Origin: an uncultured Muribaculaceae bacterium
GTDB lineage: Bacteria; Bacteroidota; Bacteroidia; Bacteroidales; Muribaculaceae
Direction: 5' to 3'
DNA length: 50,834 nt
NCBI GenBank assembly: GCA_910584495.1
Contig: CAJUAR010000012.1
Coordinates: 1-50,834 of the forward strand
Below, in pieces: positions 25,704 to 33,719 of this stretch. How positions within the stretch are numbered: position 1 is the first letter of the stretch; each line of letters opens with the position of its first letter. Made by a program: the position numbers and the translations under genes. The notes under the pieces were generated by a model. The model made no database searches and was not told where the DNA came from. It saw only the letters and a program-made list of their open reading frames with translations.

Positions 25704-26204
25704 TTATGAATTTTGAATCAACAATTCCACCCACGAGCGTATGCGCGCAGGCGTAAGCTCCGGATGGTTGACATCGTCAATCACCAGCCCCACCATCACA
25801 TCGCCATCCTGGGCGGCAGAGTGGGCATAATGATAGCCATCGGCATTGAATTTGCCTACAATCGAAGCTCCCATGCCGGAAAAACGGGCTGCAAGTTCGC
25901 CGACAGCGTTACAGAAGGTGTCGGCCATCGTCTCGTCGCCGCAGCCGAAAACAGCCACCTCTTTACCGGCCATGCTCAGAGCCATGGCTCCGTCGAAAAA
26001 GCTATACCAAGCATCCTCCAGCTCACCGCTTCCCCATGTCGACGAGCCGGCAAGAATCAGATCATAATTACCCAATACATCAGGTGCCGTGTCGGCAACA
26101 TTGTGAATATCAGCATCTGCAATGCCCATAAGTTGACCAATACGACGGGCCACAGCCTCGGTAGTCCCAGTCAGAGACCCATAAAATATGCCTATACGTT
26201 TCAT
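25704..26204 (-). CDS. fldA: Flavodoxin
   Basis: The 166-aa protein is a long-chain flavodoxin. The phosphate-binding loop is SLTGTTEAVA (residues 10-19), the FMN ring-stacking loops are SSTWGSGELEDAW and the GCGDETMADTFCNAVG loop, and a YHYAHSAA insertion is present, which marks the long-chain class. Flavodoxin is a small cytoplasmic electron carrier that replaces ferredoxin when iron is short. The gene is monocistronic, converging with the PUL. Its upstream region abuts the putative invertible segment, so in the alternative orientation that promoter would point toward this gene. Confidence 0.93.
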   Translation of the reverse strand: MKRIGIFYGSLTGTTEAVARRIGQLMGIADADIHNVADTAPDVLGNYDLILAGSSTWGSGELEDAWYSFFDGAMALSMAGKEVAVFGCGDETMADTFCNAVGELAARFSGMGASIVGKFNADGYHYAHSAAQDGDVMVGLVIDDVNHPELTPARIRSWVELLIQNS

Positions 26205-26312
26205 AGTAGCTAATTAAAGTATTATAAACATAAAACAACCCACCCATCCAAAAAGTTGAGACCACGGCTTCGCGCTCGCAAATTTTCGGGAAACAACCCA
26301 GTGACATCACGC

Positions 26313-26331
26313 TCTCTTGGCAAGAGATACT
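26313..26331 (+). repeat. Left inverted repeat (IRL) of a putative invertible promoter
   Basis: The 19 bases TCTCTTGGCAAGAGATACT are repeated perfectly, in inverted orientation, at 26506-26524. The first 15 bases are themselves a palindrome with an odd centre (TCTCTTG-G-CAAGAGA). The asymmetric centre base and the TACT arm match only in the inverted alignment. Confidence 0.8.
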
Positions 26332-26505
26332 AACATTTGCTAAACATCTAATATGCAACAACATATCTCCATCCAAAAACAGCCATTGTTAAACAAAACG
26401 CCATCTGGCACCAAAAATGCATTTTTTCACCTGTCGCACCAAACGCACAAAAATGCTGAGGTATAGGGACTATATCAAAAAAAATTCTTAACTTTGCGCT
26501 CGTTA
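26332..26505 (+). promoter_or_regulatory. Putative invertible promoter segment (174 bp between inverted repeats)
   Basis: This A+T-rich, non-coding segment carries one good Bacteroidetes -7 box, TAACTTTG at 26489-26496, reading rightward through the right repeat toward the gene at 26676. A matching TTTG at -33 is not seen, as in many regulated Bacteroidetes promoters. On the minus strand I find no TAnnTTTG in the segment. As drawn, the promoter faces the polysaccharide side (ON for the rightward genes); inversion would point it toward flavodoxin. Invertible promoters flanked by short inverted repeats are established for Bacteroides capsule loci; applying that here is inference. Confidence 0.6.
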
Positions 26506-26524
26506 AGTATCTCTTGCCAAGAGA
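26506..26524 (-). repeat. Right inverted repeat (IRR) of a putative invertible promoter
   Basis: This is the perfect reverse complement of 26313-26331 (19 of 19). Outside it the palindrome extends imperfectly with TTAAG on the left and CTTAA on the right, which is also what an operator for a dimeric DNA-binding protein would look like. Confidence 0.8.
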
Positions 26525-26675
26525 TAACTTAAACACACCGACATTCAAGGCAATGAAGCCAGCCACATTCAGCCACGCATTTTTAGCCCTGCCGAGTGCC
26601 CCAGAAGCACACCACAGGGAAGAAAAACATATATCGCCGCCAAAGCCATTTTCGCTGACACTCGCTGCATAAGTG

Positions 26676-28064
26676 ATGGAAAATCACCAACATAGCACAC
26701 CCACATTCCGTCAGACTGTCGAACAGAAGCTCGGTGCCACACCTCCTCGCACAACAGCTGCCTACGCCCTGCAGTCGCTGCTCGACACCATCAATGCCCA
26801 AAAGCTCGACACCATCGACGGGCACACACTGCGCATGTGGACAGCCTCCATGCTCATCGACGGCAAAAAACCGGCCACCGTGAGCCGCTACCTCGGCACC
26901 GCCCGCGCCCTCTACCGCGCCCACGGCACGCAGCCCGAAGCAGTTGAAAACATCACCACGCTCCTCGACAACATCGCCGACACCGCCGGCACCGCCACCG
27001 AAGCCCGGGCCAACCTCGCAATAGCACGCACACTCACAAGCCGCAATCGCCTCTCCGACGAATGGCCCACACTGGCAGCCTTCCTGCGCCTCCTCTATCT
27101 CCCCGATACCCCACTGGCCCACATAGCAGCAGTCACCACTGCCGACACAGCCCACTGGTGCCCTCAGGTTGCCGACATCGACAGCAGCCTCAGCACCGCC
27201 AACGGCCGCAAATACCTCTACCCCCTCGGACAGGGCAAAGTGCGCCCCGGAGCCATAGAGCGCACCCTCACCAATGCCATGCAGCAGCAACTCGCCGCCG
27301 CCGGCATGCGCTTCACCGGCGGCTTCAGCCGTGCCTCCATCACCGCCATCTGGGTTGCAGCAGCCCTCGATGCCGGCATCTCACTGCCCGACATCCGCGC
27401 CCTTGTCGGCACCGTGCCGCCGGCCTTCGCGCCCCTGAGCCTCGTCGAAGCCGCAACAATCGACGAGCAGCAGCGACGCCACATCATCTGCCGCGTTGCC
27501 AACACCATCTGCAGCCACACCAACCGCTGGTATGCCCTGCGACTGCGCAAAAGTGCCGACATCGAGCAGCTGCGCAAAGCCATCCTTGCCCACCCCGCCA
27601 TAACCCTCTACTACCCAACCCGCACCGAAGTTCGCAAAGAAGGACACCGCAGAATAACCGAACAAGTCCCCTACCTCCCCGGCATAGCCTTCTTCGCAAC
27701 ACGCCCCCACAACGTGCGCCCCCTAATGGCCCGCATCGGCAATCTGGCATGGTGCTTCCGCACCACCGCCAGCCCGGCGAGCCCCTATGCCCCCATAGCC
27801 ACGGCACAGATGGCAACCTTCCAGCGCTACATAGGCCAGTTCACCCCCGACATACAAGTAGAACTCGTCGACACCGCCACCCTCACCCCCGGACGCCTCG
27901 TGCGCATCACCGGAGGCATCATGGCCGGCTACGAAGGCCGTATAGTCGACATCGACACCGCCTCCGGCCGCCGCATGTTCTTCCTCTCCATCGCCGACCA
28001 CACCGCCGCCCGCTGGACCGCACAAGTCGAAGACATCTTCATCGAACCAATCGATGAAAAGTGA
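26676..28064 (+). CDS. Fusion of a degenerate tyrosine-recombinase-like region with a NusG/UpxY-like antiterminator
   Basis: I use the ATG at 26676; a GTG precedes it. The product is 462 aa; residue numbers below count from the GTG. Residues 10-85 resemble the SAM-like DNA-binding domain of phage integrases (MWTASMLIDGKKPATVSRYL). Residues about 130-275 follow the helical order of a tyrosine-recombinase catalytic domain (WPTLAAFLRLLYL; SITAIWVAAALDAGISLPDI) but lack the catalytic Arg, His-x-x-Arg and Tyr. Residues 284-385 are a NusG N-terminal-type domain (RWYALRLRKSADIEQL, YYPTRTEV, VPYLPGIAFFATR) and 403-430 a KOW motif (LTPGRLVRITGGIMAGYEGRI). UpxY proteins act as antitermination factors for Bacteroides capsule loci. 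Here the added region could recruit it to DNA. The reading frame is continuous, so this is a true fusion. Confidence 0.75.
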   Translation: MENHQHSTPTFRQTVEQKLGATPPRTTAAYALQSLLDTINAQKLDTIDGHTLRMWTASMLIDGKKPATVSRYLGTARALYRAHGTQPEAVENITTLLDNIADTAGTATEARANLAIARTLTSRNRLSDEWPTLAAFLRLLYLPDTPLAHIAAVTTADTAHWCPQVADIDSSLSTANGRKYLYPLGQGKVRPGAIERTLTNAMQQQLAAAGMRFTGGFSRASITAIWVAAALDAGISLPDIRALVGTVPPAFAPLSLVEAATIDEQQRRHIICRVANTICSHTNRWYALRLRKSADIEQLRKAILAHPAITLYYPTRTEVRKEGHRRITEQVPYLPGIAFFATRPHNVRPLMARIGNLAWCFRTTASPASPYAPIATAQMATFQRYIGQFTPDIQVELVDTATLTPGRLVRITGGIMAGYEGRIVDIDTASGRRMFFLSIADHTAARWTAQVEDIFIEPIDEK

Positions 28065-28094
28065 AAAGAGAAGAAAGAAAAGTGAAGAGTGAAG

Positions 28095-28254
28095 AAATTC
28101 CGTGTATATCCACATGCTAATAGCTTGCTGCCTACAAGTGGTGGCATATCGACAAATCTGTCGAAGACAGTATTCCGTGAGTAACCCCACGTTGACAACT
28201 TGTTGGCTACGTGGGGTCGCGGCCCCATCTCAAAAAATCAACGTCGGAGACGTT
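28095..28254 (-). repeat. Two tandem REP-like double-hairpin units plus an AACGTC hairpin
   Basis: On the minus strand CCCCACGT and ACGTGGGG (28216-28185) frame the core CAACAAGTTG, followed by TTACTCACGG and a GTCTTCGACAG-like hairpin. A more diverged copy follows at 28141-28100. Just before them AACGTC-TCC-GACGTT (28254-28240) forms a further hairpin. The same order of parts recurs on the plus strand at 48541-48745 and 49640-49920. With the next entry it fills most of the gap 28065-28533. Confidence 0.75.
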
Positions 28255-28456
28255 GCGCTGTAGTGCCGCAAAAACAACTCGCATCAAACCAGTTGCTGTC
28301 GAAGACATTAAAAATGCATAATGTGGAATGTGCTAGCGCGAAGCCATGGAAGCGACCAAGCACCAAACATATATTTTTGACAGTAGGACAAGAGGAACAG
28401 TAGAATCAAACTGTTCACTTCCCTCTAGTATTTTTTCACTGCGAATCGGTCGCAAT

Positions 28457-28512
28457 AAGCACCGGAGGTACGCTGTTCCTACAACCCACTGCGTAGCTGT
28501 GGGAAAGACTGA
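28457..28512 (-). repeat. REP-like element just upstream of the reverse transcriptase gene
   Basis: Read on the minus strand, GTAGGAACAGCG followed by TACCTCCGGTGCTTAT matches 49805-49832 on the plus strand (GTAGGAACAGCG, CACTTCCAGTGCTTAT) with only a few differences. Next to it CCCAC (28488-28492) can pair with GTGGG (28502-28506). It could double as the leader of the RT transcript. Confidence 0.55.
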
Positions 28513-28533
28513 ACGCTAAAGAAAAATTCGTTC

Positions 28534-30660
28534 ATGGACGGACATCAAAAGATTACAATACAAGACATTTACGTTGCTTATCGTAAATTCAAAACGTATG
28601 TTTACTACGATACATCGAATCTTTTGCTGCGTCAACAATTAGCCGACTTTGAATTGCAGAACTTCTCTCAATGTAAAAATGAGCAGGAATTCAAAGAAGC
28701 ATTTAAGAAGAAATTTGAGCCTCTACTAATAATAGTCAATCAAAACGAGAAACGCTGTGTTTTAATTAACTATCTGAAAAAAATTAGTTGTTGGTTAGTA
28801 CCAAAGAAAATTAGAGCTTCGGCAAGCTGGAAGCAAGAAGCTCATTTTATCACCAATTCAATCCCTATGGGAGAATTCAAGATAATGGATTTCAATATTC
28901 TTGTCGACATGCCTATTGAAATTCATATTCTCTCGGTGATATGGGTGATGTTTGTTGGAAAAAAACTCAACCGATTTATAAGCAAAGATAATTATGCTTA
29001 CCGGCTGTCTGTTTTCAGACATGACAGCGGCAAAACGATCGATGGAGATGTCTGTGCCAATGAAGATTTGGACAAAAGCTTGAGACTATTCGAACCATAT
29101 TACACCGGTTATCAAAGATGGCGAGATAATGCCCTTGACAAAGCAGTATCCGGCCTTAATGAAAACAAAGACGTAGTAATCTTGAGCATGGACATATCGA
29201 GATACTATTATTCTGTTCGATTAAACATTAATGAGGATCTGCCTTATTTAGTTTCACAACAAGGAGAGACAGAAATTTTCAATACATTGGAGAAACATCT
29301 CAATTCCCTTCTCCAGTCTATTCATAAGAAATACAGCTCGGTTATTTCTCAGTATACAGATGTTATAGGCAATACTAAGTTTAACGAAGATCGATACCCA
29401 CTGCCGGTAGGCTTGCTATCGTCAGGTGTTCTCGCCAATCTCTATCTTAAAGACTTTGACGAGTATGTTACAGAATCTATTACACCTTCATACTATGGCC
29501 GTTATGTCGATGACATCTTGATGGTCTTTGTTGGGAAAAAGGTAAATCTTGAAACAGAGTGCAATTCTGAAAAGAACGTGACATATTCACCTATCAAAGA
29601 TTTCATCAAAAGACATCTTGTCCGCGATAACGAATCTTTAGAGGATTCAGAGATGATTAACGGCCATCTCTATCTTGACAATGCCACAGATGAAAGCAGA
29701 GCTCAAGATTTCAATATCATAATCAAAGCACGCGGCAGCAAGCTATTAATCAAAGAACAAAAGCTTGTAATGGAATACTTCAAGCCGCACGAATCAAGAG
29801 CCGCTATCAACATATTCCGCAAAAGACTGCAACAAAACAGCAGCGAGTACCGCCTTCTTCCTTTTGAATATGACATCGACAAAGAATTCGACCAGGAAGC
29901 CTTTAAATTGGATTTAGAAGAGAATGACAGCAAAATCCGGAGTCTCCAAGGCATAAACGAAGACAAATACGGAGCATCGAAATATCTGGCTCATAAGATA
30001 TTTCTATCCACACTTCCTTTTGATGCCGACGAAAACGACCAAAAATACAGAGAAGCGTCAGCCGAACAAATTCTAACCTACTTCAGAGGGCACAACTCCT
30101 TGTGCATGTTTTCGCTTTGGGAAAAGGTTGCCACCTATTTTATTGTCAATAACGAGATGCAGAATCTCCGAAAGTTCTACCGGCAACAGATAGAAGCCAT
30201 CAATTGCACCAGATATGAAAGTGACAAAACCACAGAAACTGCCTGCCGTCAAGGAAACCTCGTCGAAGATGAGCTAAAACAGAATCTTCATAGGATTCTT
30301 CTTTGCGGCATGGGGATGGCTTTTGCCCTAAATCCTTCAAAGCTGGATTCATTCAAAATAAGAAGCTCCAAAATTGCGACGAACAATGACAACGTTCACG
30401 ACTTGGCCGAACTCGCTGTCATGTTCCGAAAAACATATTTGTTCCGACATCAGTACCAATATCTCAGAGGCTTGTGCTTTACAGAAGACAATCTTAACGC
30501 CAAATCTTCTATAATGGGAAAAGACGTGCTCGACAAAAAAATCGGACGTTTCAGTTCCAATGGCGTGGCTCGCTTATTATCTCCCGTGTTCATGCGGATT
30601 GAAAACATAGCACTGCTTCATTACTATCACCAACTGGGCTCCATGATGGAAGAAAAATGA
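28534..30660 (+). CDS. Reverse transcriptase of the UG/Abi (defence-associated) type
   Basis: The 708-aa protein has a reverse transcriptase core: motif A with Asp220 (VVILSMDISRYYYSV), a motif-B-like stretch (YPLPVGLLSSGVLANLYLKD, 288-307) and the catalytic box YVDD at 324-327 (YYGRYVDDILMVFVG). A long N-terminal extension (about 200 residues) and a helical C-terminal region (about 430-708) flank it. No maturase, endonuclease or intron RNA features are visible, so it is not a group II intron or retron of usual form. It is followed 21 bp later by a nitrilase-fold gene, the pairing seen in DRT type 1 (UG1) antiphage systems. The gene is A+T-richer than the one before it. Assignment to a UG class is inference. 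Confidence 0.8.
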   Translation: MDGHQKITIQDIYVAYRKFKTYVYYDTSNLLLRQQLADFELQNFSQCKNEQEFKEAFKKKFEPLLIIVNQNEKRCVLINYLKKISCWLVPKKIRASASWKQEAHFITNSIPMGEFKIMDFNILVDMPIEIHILSVIWVMFVGKKLNRFISKDNYAYRLSVFRHDSGKTIDGDVCANEDLDKSLRLFEPYYTGYQRWRDNALDKAVSGLNENKDVVILSMDISRYYYSVRLNINEDLPYLVSQQGETEIFNTLEKHLNSLLQSIHKKYSSVISQYTDVIGNTKFNEDRYPLPVGLLSSGVLANLYLKDFDEYVTESITPSYYGRYVDDILMVFVGKKVNLETECNSEKNVTYSPIKDFIKRHLVRDNESLEDSEMINGHLYLDNATDESRAQDFNIIIKARGSKLLIKEQKLVMEYFKPHESRAAINIFRKRLQQNSSEYRLLPFEYDIDKEFDQEAFKLDLEENDSKIRSLQGINEDKYGASKYLAHKIFLSTLPFDADENDQKYREASAEQILTYFRGHNSLCMFSLWEKVATYFIVNNEMQNLRKFYRQQIEAINCTRYESDKTTETACRQGNLVEDELKQNLHRILLCGMGMAFALNPSKLDSFKIRSSKIATNNDNVHDLAELAVMFRKTYLFRHQYQYLRGLCFTEDNLNAKSSIMGKDVLDKKIGRFSSNGVARLLSPVFMRIENIALLHYYHQLGSMMEEK

Positions 30661-30681
30661 ATATCGACTAAGCTCATCATC

Positions 30682-31944
30682 ATGAACGCCATCAATGAAA
30701 ACATTGGTTCCGAACTATACACCGATTTCAAACGGTTCAACTATGACTGGACACATCTGTTCAGCGAAAAAGATAGTGCATCAAGTTCAACCGCAGACAC
30801 GTTGCAACAAGAAAGCGGCAATTCAGACTCGCTAGACAAGAGCTCTTTTATCACTGTCGAAAAAGCAAATAACACATCAGGAACAGATGCCAAAATCTTT
30901 CATATAGAAATTCATGAAAACGGCAACCATAATACCGACAAACGTGTAGGTATAGTCAATATAAGCCTGACCGGTGAAAATCTTACCAAGTCGTTGAAAG
31001 GTACTCCCGATACTTCCAAAAAACGCAGAAGGCAACTTTTCGAAGTTTTAAACTATGCCATAAAGAAAAATATCGAAATCCTTATTTTCCCCGAGGCTTC
31101 TATTCCGTTCGAATGGCTGCCTCTCCTTGTCGAGCAATCTTACAAAAACAATATTGCTATAATTGGTGGCACAGAGTATTATCTTCCTCGCCTTCTTTCA
31201 GATTCTATCGTAAACGATGTTTCCTCATCGGATCAGGCCAGTCAGAATTCGACCTATATCACAAGTGTAATCGATAATAACGCCTACAACATCCTCTTTT
31301 CGATCTTCCCTATAAAAAAGAAAAAATACAACACCGCGATTCCTTTGCTCAGAATCAAGAACTATTATTCTCCATCCGAGATCCAGCTTCTTAGAGGCTA
31401 TCACTTTGATGTTCCTCAAAATACACCTGAATATCATCTCTACCATTGGAGAGGTATATATTTCTCTGTGTACAACTGCTTTGAACTTAGCAATATCGCA
31501 GACCGGGCTATTTTCAAATCGAAAGTCGACTTTATCGTTGCCGTCGAATTCAACCGTGATGTAAGCTATTTCTCAAATATCGCAGAATCATGGGCAAGAG
31601 ATCTTCATTGTTTCATCATCCAGTCCAATCCTTCCGATTACGGAGATTCACGAATCATACAACCCACAAAGTCTGAGACCAAAGACGTAATCAGGGTAAA
31701 AGGCGGCGATTTCCCTCTGGTTTTGGTCAGTATTCATAAGATTTCGGAATTGAGGGATTTCCAAAGAATGGAATATTGCCTGCAGATTCCCAAGAGCACA
31801 GAACCACCATTCTACAAGCCTTCACCGGCACGATATGAATGGGAATGGGTTGAACAACGAATCAAAAATAGCTGCGTTACCGATCAGCCTTGGATAGAGG
31901 CATGTTATCAAAAATCAAATATCGACAGCAAAGGCTCCAATTAA
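30682..31944 (+). CDS. Nitrilase/C-N hydrolase superfamily protein, partner of the reverse transcriptase
   Basis: The 420-aa protein has a low-complexity N-terminus (Ser/Asp-rich, about 30-75) and then a C-N hydrolase core starting at RVGIVNISLTG. The catalytic triad is visible: Glu138 (LIFPEAS), Lys226 (LLRIKNYYSPSE) and Cys266 (FSVYNCFELSN). Nitrilase-fold enzymes hydrolyse C-N bonds of amides or nitriles. Its role in RT-linked defence is not established in detail, but it may act on a nucleotide or protein product once triggered. The start is 21 bp after the RT stop, so they are co-transcribed. In described DRT1 proteins, as I recall, the RT and nitrilase are often one polypeptide; here they are separate genes. 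Confidence 0.75.
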   Translation: MNAINENIGSELYTDFKRFNYDWTHLFSEKDSASSSTADTLQQESGNSDSLDKSSFITVEKANNTSGTDAKIFHIEIHENGNHNTDKRVGIVNISLTGENLTKSLKGTPDTSKKRRRQLFEVLNYAIKKNIEILIFPEASIPFEWLPLLVEQSYKNNIAIIGGTEYYLPRLLSDSIVNDVSSSDQASQNSTYITSVIDNNAYNILFSIFPIKKKKYNTAIPLLRIKNYYSPSEIQLLRGYHFDVPQNTPEYHLYHWRGIYFSVYNCFELSNIADRAIFKSKVDFIVAVEFNRDVSYFSNIAESWARDLHCFIIQSNPSDYGDSRIIQPTKSETKDVIRVKGGDFPLVLVSIHKISELRDFQRMEYCLQIPKSTEPPFYKPSPARYEWEWVEQRIKNSCVTDQPWIEACYQKSNIDSKGSN

Positions 31945-31965
31945 AGTGGAAAAGGATTAATAAAC

Positions 31966-32640
31966 ATGGAATTTCGATATCACGATATAATATGCTGGAT
32001 TTTCCCGGGCATCTTCTTTATGGGAATGTTAATCCTCAACAATATCCTTTCTTCTTTCGTGAACCTTGAAACAGTGTTTCCAAACGATGGTGACAAGAGC
32101 GCAATGGTCGCAGCCCTCATTTTTTGCATCCCTGTCTTCGGCATGATTATAGGCTATGTGTTAAACTATGGCGCCAGCAACTTCGAATGGCTCTCTTATA
32201 AAATATATGACAAAACAAAATACTTTGGCCTTTGGAGAGCATCTCAACGTATTCTCAACAACAAAGCCATAAGGTCCCGAATCGGCGACCGAACAGCGTT
32301 TAACAGATTATTGAGAGAAAAAGCTGAGTGCAATCACGAAGTATACAACAACAAAACTGCAGGAGAATGTCTCACCAAAATAAAACAACTCATCGACACA
32401 CAAAAGTTGGATACATTCTATTATAAATGTACATTTGGCCGTAATCTGGCATTTGCGCAGCTCATAATATTGCTGCTTCTCCTCGCAGCCTCAAGCATAT
32501 CTTGGAATTGGACCAGCAATTGGAAATCGTGTATTGCCAATGCCATTTTAGCGACCATACTCTTCCTCGCATGGCGCAGAAATCAACACACCTATATCAA
32601 AAACTGCTTCATAGAGTTCGTCAAGACATTTAAAAATTAA
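31966..32640 (+). CDS. Membrane protein with four predicted helices, third gene of the RT module
   Basis: The 224-aa protein has hydrophobic segments at about 9-27 (IFPGIFFMGMLILNNILSS), 46-66 (ALIFCIPVFGMIIGYVLNYG), 160-180 (LAFAQLIILLLLLAASS) and 188-205 (CIANAILATILFLAW). A charged cytoplasmic loop of about 90 residues lies between the pairs. I do not recognise a family. It begins 22 bp after the nitrilase gene and runs in the same direction, so it may be the membrane effector of a three-gene defence cassette. That role is inferred from gene order alone. Confidence 0.65.
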   Translation: MEFRYHDIICWIFPGIFFMGMLILNNILSSFVNLETVFPNDGDKSAMVAALIFCIPVFGMIIGYVLNYGASNFEWLSYKIYDKTKYFGLWRASQRILNNKAIRSRIGDRTAFNRLLREKAECNHEVYNNKTAGECLTKIKQLIDTQKLDTFYYKCTFGRNLAFAQLIILLLLLAASSISWNWTSNWKSCIANAILATILFLAWRRNQHTYIKNCFIEFVKTFKN

Positions 32641-32654
32641 GAGACCGAGCAAGA

Positions 32655-32735
32655 GCTCCGCCATCATTAAATCTATTGAAGACAGTATGCTATATAGCAA
32701 CTGACTTTATTTCGACAACTTGGTAAAATCAAAAA
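32655..32735 (-). repeat. Degenerate REP-like unit downstream of the RT module
   Basis: Read on the minus strand it keeps CAAGTTGTC and ATACTGTCTTC followed by AGATTT in the same order and spacing as the unit at 28160-28200. The hairpin arms are eroded. The rest of the gap to 32858 holds short imperfect copies of ATTATGCAT (32777-32810) and the cassette-border repeat. Confidence 0.45.
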
Positions 32736-32813
32736 TACAAAACCAGTTTTACAAGATTTGACGGAACGCCGGCCAATTATGCATCATGCATTCTTCATTA
32801 TGCATTTTTTAAG

Positions 32814-32844
32814 CTAATCCACAACGTGAAAATTGGTCGCTTAC
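32814..32844 (+). repeat. Cassette-border repeat, copy 1
   Basis: CTAATCCACAACGTGAAAA followed by TTGGTCGCTTAC, 14 bp before the next gene. It matches 35115-35146 with one substitution and 33771-33796 less well. Confidence 0.75.
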
Positions 32845-32858
32845 AAAAGAAATAGCAC

Positions 32859-33350
32859 TTGGATACTACTCTTGAATATTGGTTTTCTATCGCAGGAAGC
32901 ATTGCATCGATTATTGGAATTGTGCTTACTTATCGCCAGGTGAAAGCTGTGAAAAAGGTCGCAGATGCCACTAAGGAATCTGCTGAACTCACACAAAAGT
33001 CCTTGATAAGATCTCTTTCCACAGTTCAAACGGCCAAATTCTGTGAATCAATCATCATAATTCAAGACGCTGTAAAAGACGATGAAATAAGACTTGCAAT
33101 CCATCTTTGCCACGAACTTAAAACGGCGTTGATTGAATTACAGCAAAGTCTGTCGACATACAGCGAGAATGAGGAATCCGGGAAACTGTCCGGCCACATT
33201 CAAGCACTTGGAGTAAACATTACAAACATGCATAAAGCATTGCCTGATAAGAAAGACAAACTCCGCAAATCAAAAATCATAGAAGATTTGGAGAATCTTC
33301 ACAATCAAATGTCTGAGATGCAAGCAAAATTCAAATTAAACACAGTATAG
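32859..33350 (+). CDS. Small membrane-anchored coiled-coil protein, unknown function
   Basis: The only usable start is a TTG at 32859, because a TAG stop lies just upstream in frame. The 163-aa product has one N-terminal membrane segment (WFSIAGSIASIIGIVLTYRQ), an amphipathic helix (VKAVKKVADATKESAELTQK), then a helical cytoplasmic domain rich in Lys/Glu (KDKLRKSKIIEDLENLHNQM). I do not recognise a family. It is followed 4 bp later by a small soluble protein gene, and the two form a module between cassette-border repeats. Small membrane-anchored helical proteins like this are common in accessory and defence regions, but the role is unknown. Confidence 0.55.
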   Translation: MDTTLEYWFSIAGSIASIIGIVLTYRQVKAVKKVADATKESAELTQKSLIRSLSTVQTAKFCESIIIIQDAVKDDEIRLAIHLCHELKTALIELQQSLSTYSENEESGKLSGHIQALGVNITNMHKALPDKKDKLRKSKIIEDLENLHNQMSEMQAKFKLNTV

Positions 33351-33354
33351 AAAT

Positions 33355-33708
33355 ATGGAATTTAACTATAATAGCCTCATAAAAGAAATCAAAGAGAAAA
33401 GCTATGCAGGTCTGATTTCATGGGTTCCAAGTAGTTATAACAGTACATACCAAGCCGAAGTCGGGAAAGGCATCATAATGGTGATGCTGGATTTAGAACA
33501 GGACAATAATAATCCATTCGACGAACCCATTGCCTCACTTACATTTCATAACGACCGTGGCGAAGCTTTCCATTCCATAAATTGTTACACCTTCGTCGAT
33601 CCATTATACGAGGACATAAAAGACATCTATGAAGCAGCGCATAATAGCTACATGAAAATCGACGAAACCCTCCAAAGTATGATTGAAGATCTGAACACTC
33701 GGAGATAA
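33355..33708 (+). CDS. Hypothetical protein, partner of the preceding gene
   Basis: The 117-aa soluble protein has no signal peptide or membrane segment. It has a mixed alpha/beta pattern (GKGIIMVMLDLEQD, EPIASLTFHNDRGEAFHS) and a C-terminal helix (YEDIKDIYEAAHNSYMKI, DETLQSMIEDLNTRR). I recognise no family. It starts 4 bp after the stop of the membrane-anchored gene, so the pair is almost certainly translated from one mRNA. Confidence 0.6.
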   Translation: MEFNYNSLIKEIKEKSYAGLISWVPSSYNSTYQAEVGKGIIMVMLDLEQDNNNPFDEPIASLTFHNDRGEAFHSINCYTFVDPLYEDIKDIYEAAHNSYMKIDETLQSMIEDLNTRR

Positions 33709-33719
33709 TAGTATCAGTT

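Noticed and set aside
25681..25720. Short ATTATGAAT/ATTATGCAT repetitions (also near 32777-32810)
   Set aside because: Simple A+T-rich intergenic repetition without a clear unit length or hairpin; nothing further can be supported.
26313..26524. The repeats read as direct operator copies and not as inverted repeats
   Set aside because: A direct alignment gives only 15 bp with a mismatched centre, while the inverted alignment gives 19 of 19; the operator reading stays open as an alternative but is less well supported.
26676..27500. The recombinase-like domain as the enzyme that inverts the promoter
   Set aside because: The catalytic Arg, His-x-x-Arg and Tyr residues are not present, so it should not be able to cut DNA; it may still bind the repeats.
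27062..28057. Open frame of 331 codons in a second plus-strand frame
   Set aside because: It lies inside the recombinase-NusG fusion gene and encodes a Pro/Arg/His-rich low-complexity product typical of an out-of-frame G+C-rich gene.
28534..30660. Group II intron or retron reverse transcriptase
   Set aside because: No maturase or endonuclease domain, no intron boundary structure and no visible msr/msd; the nitrilase neighbour points to a defence RT.
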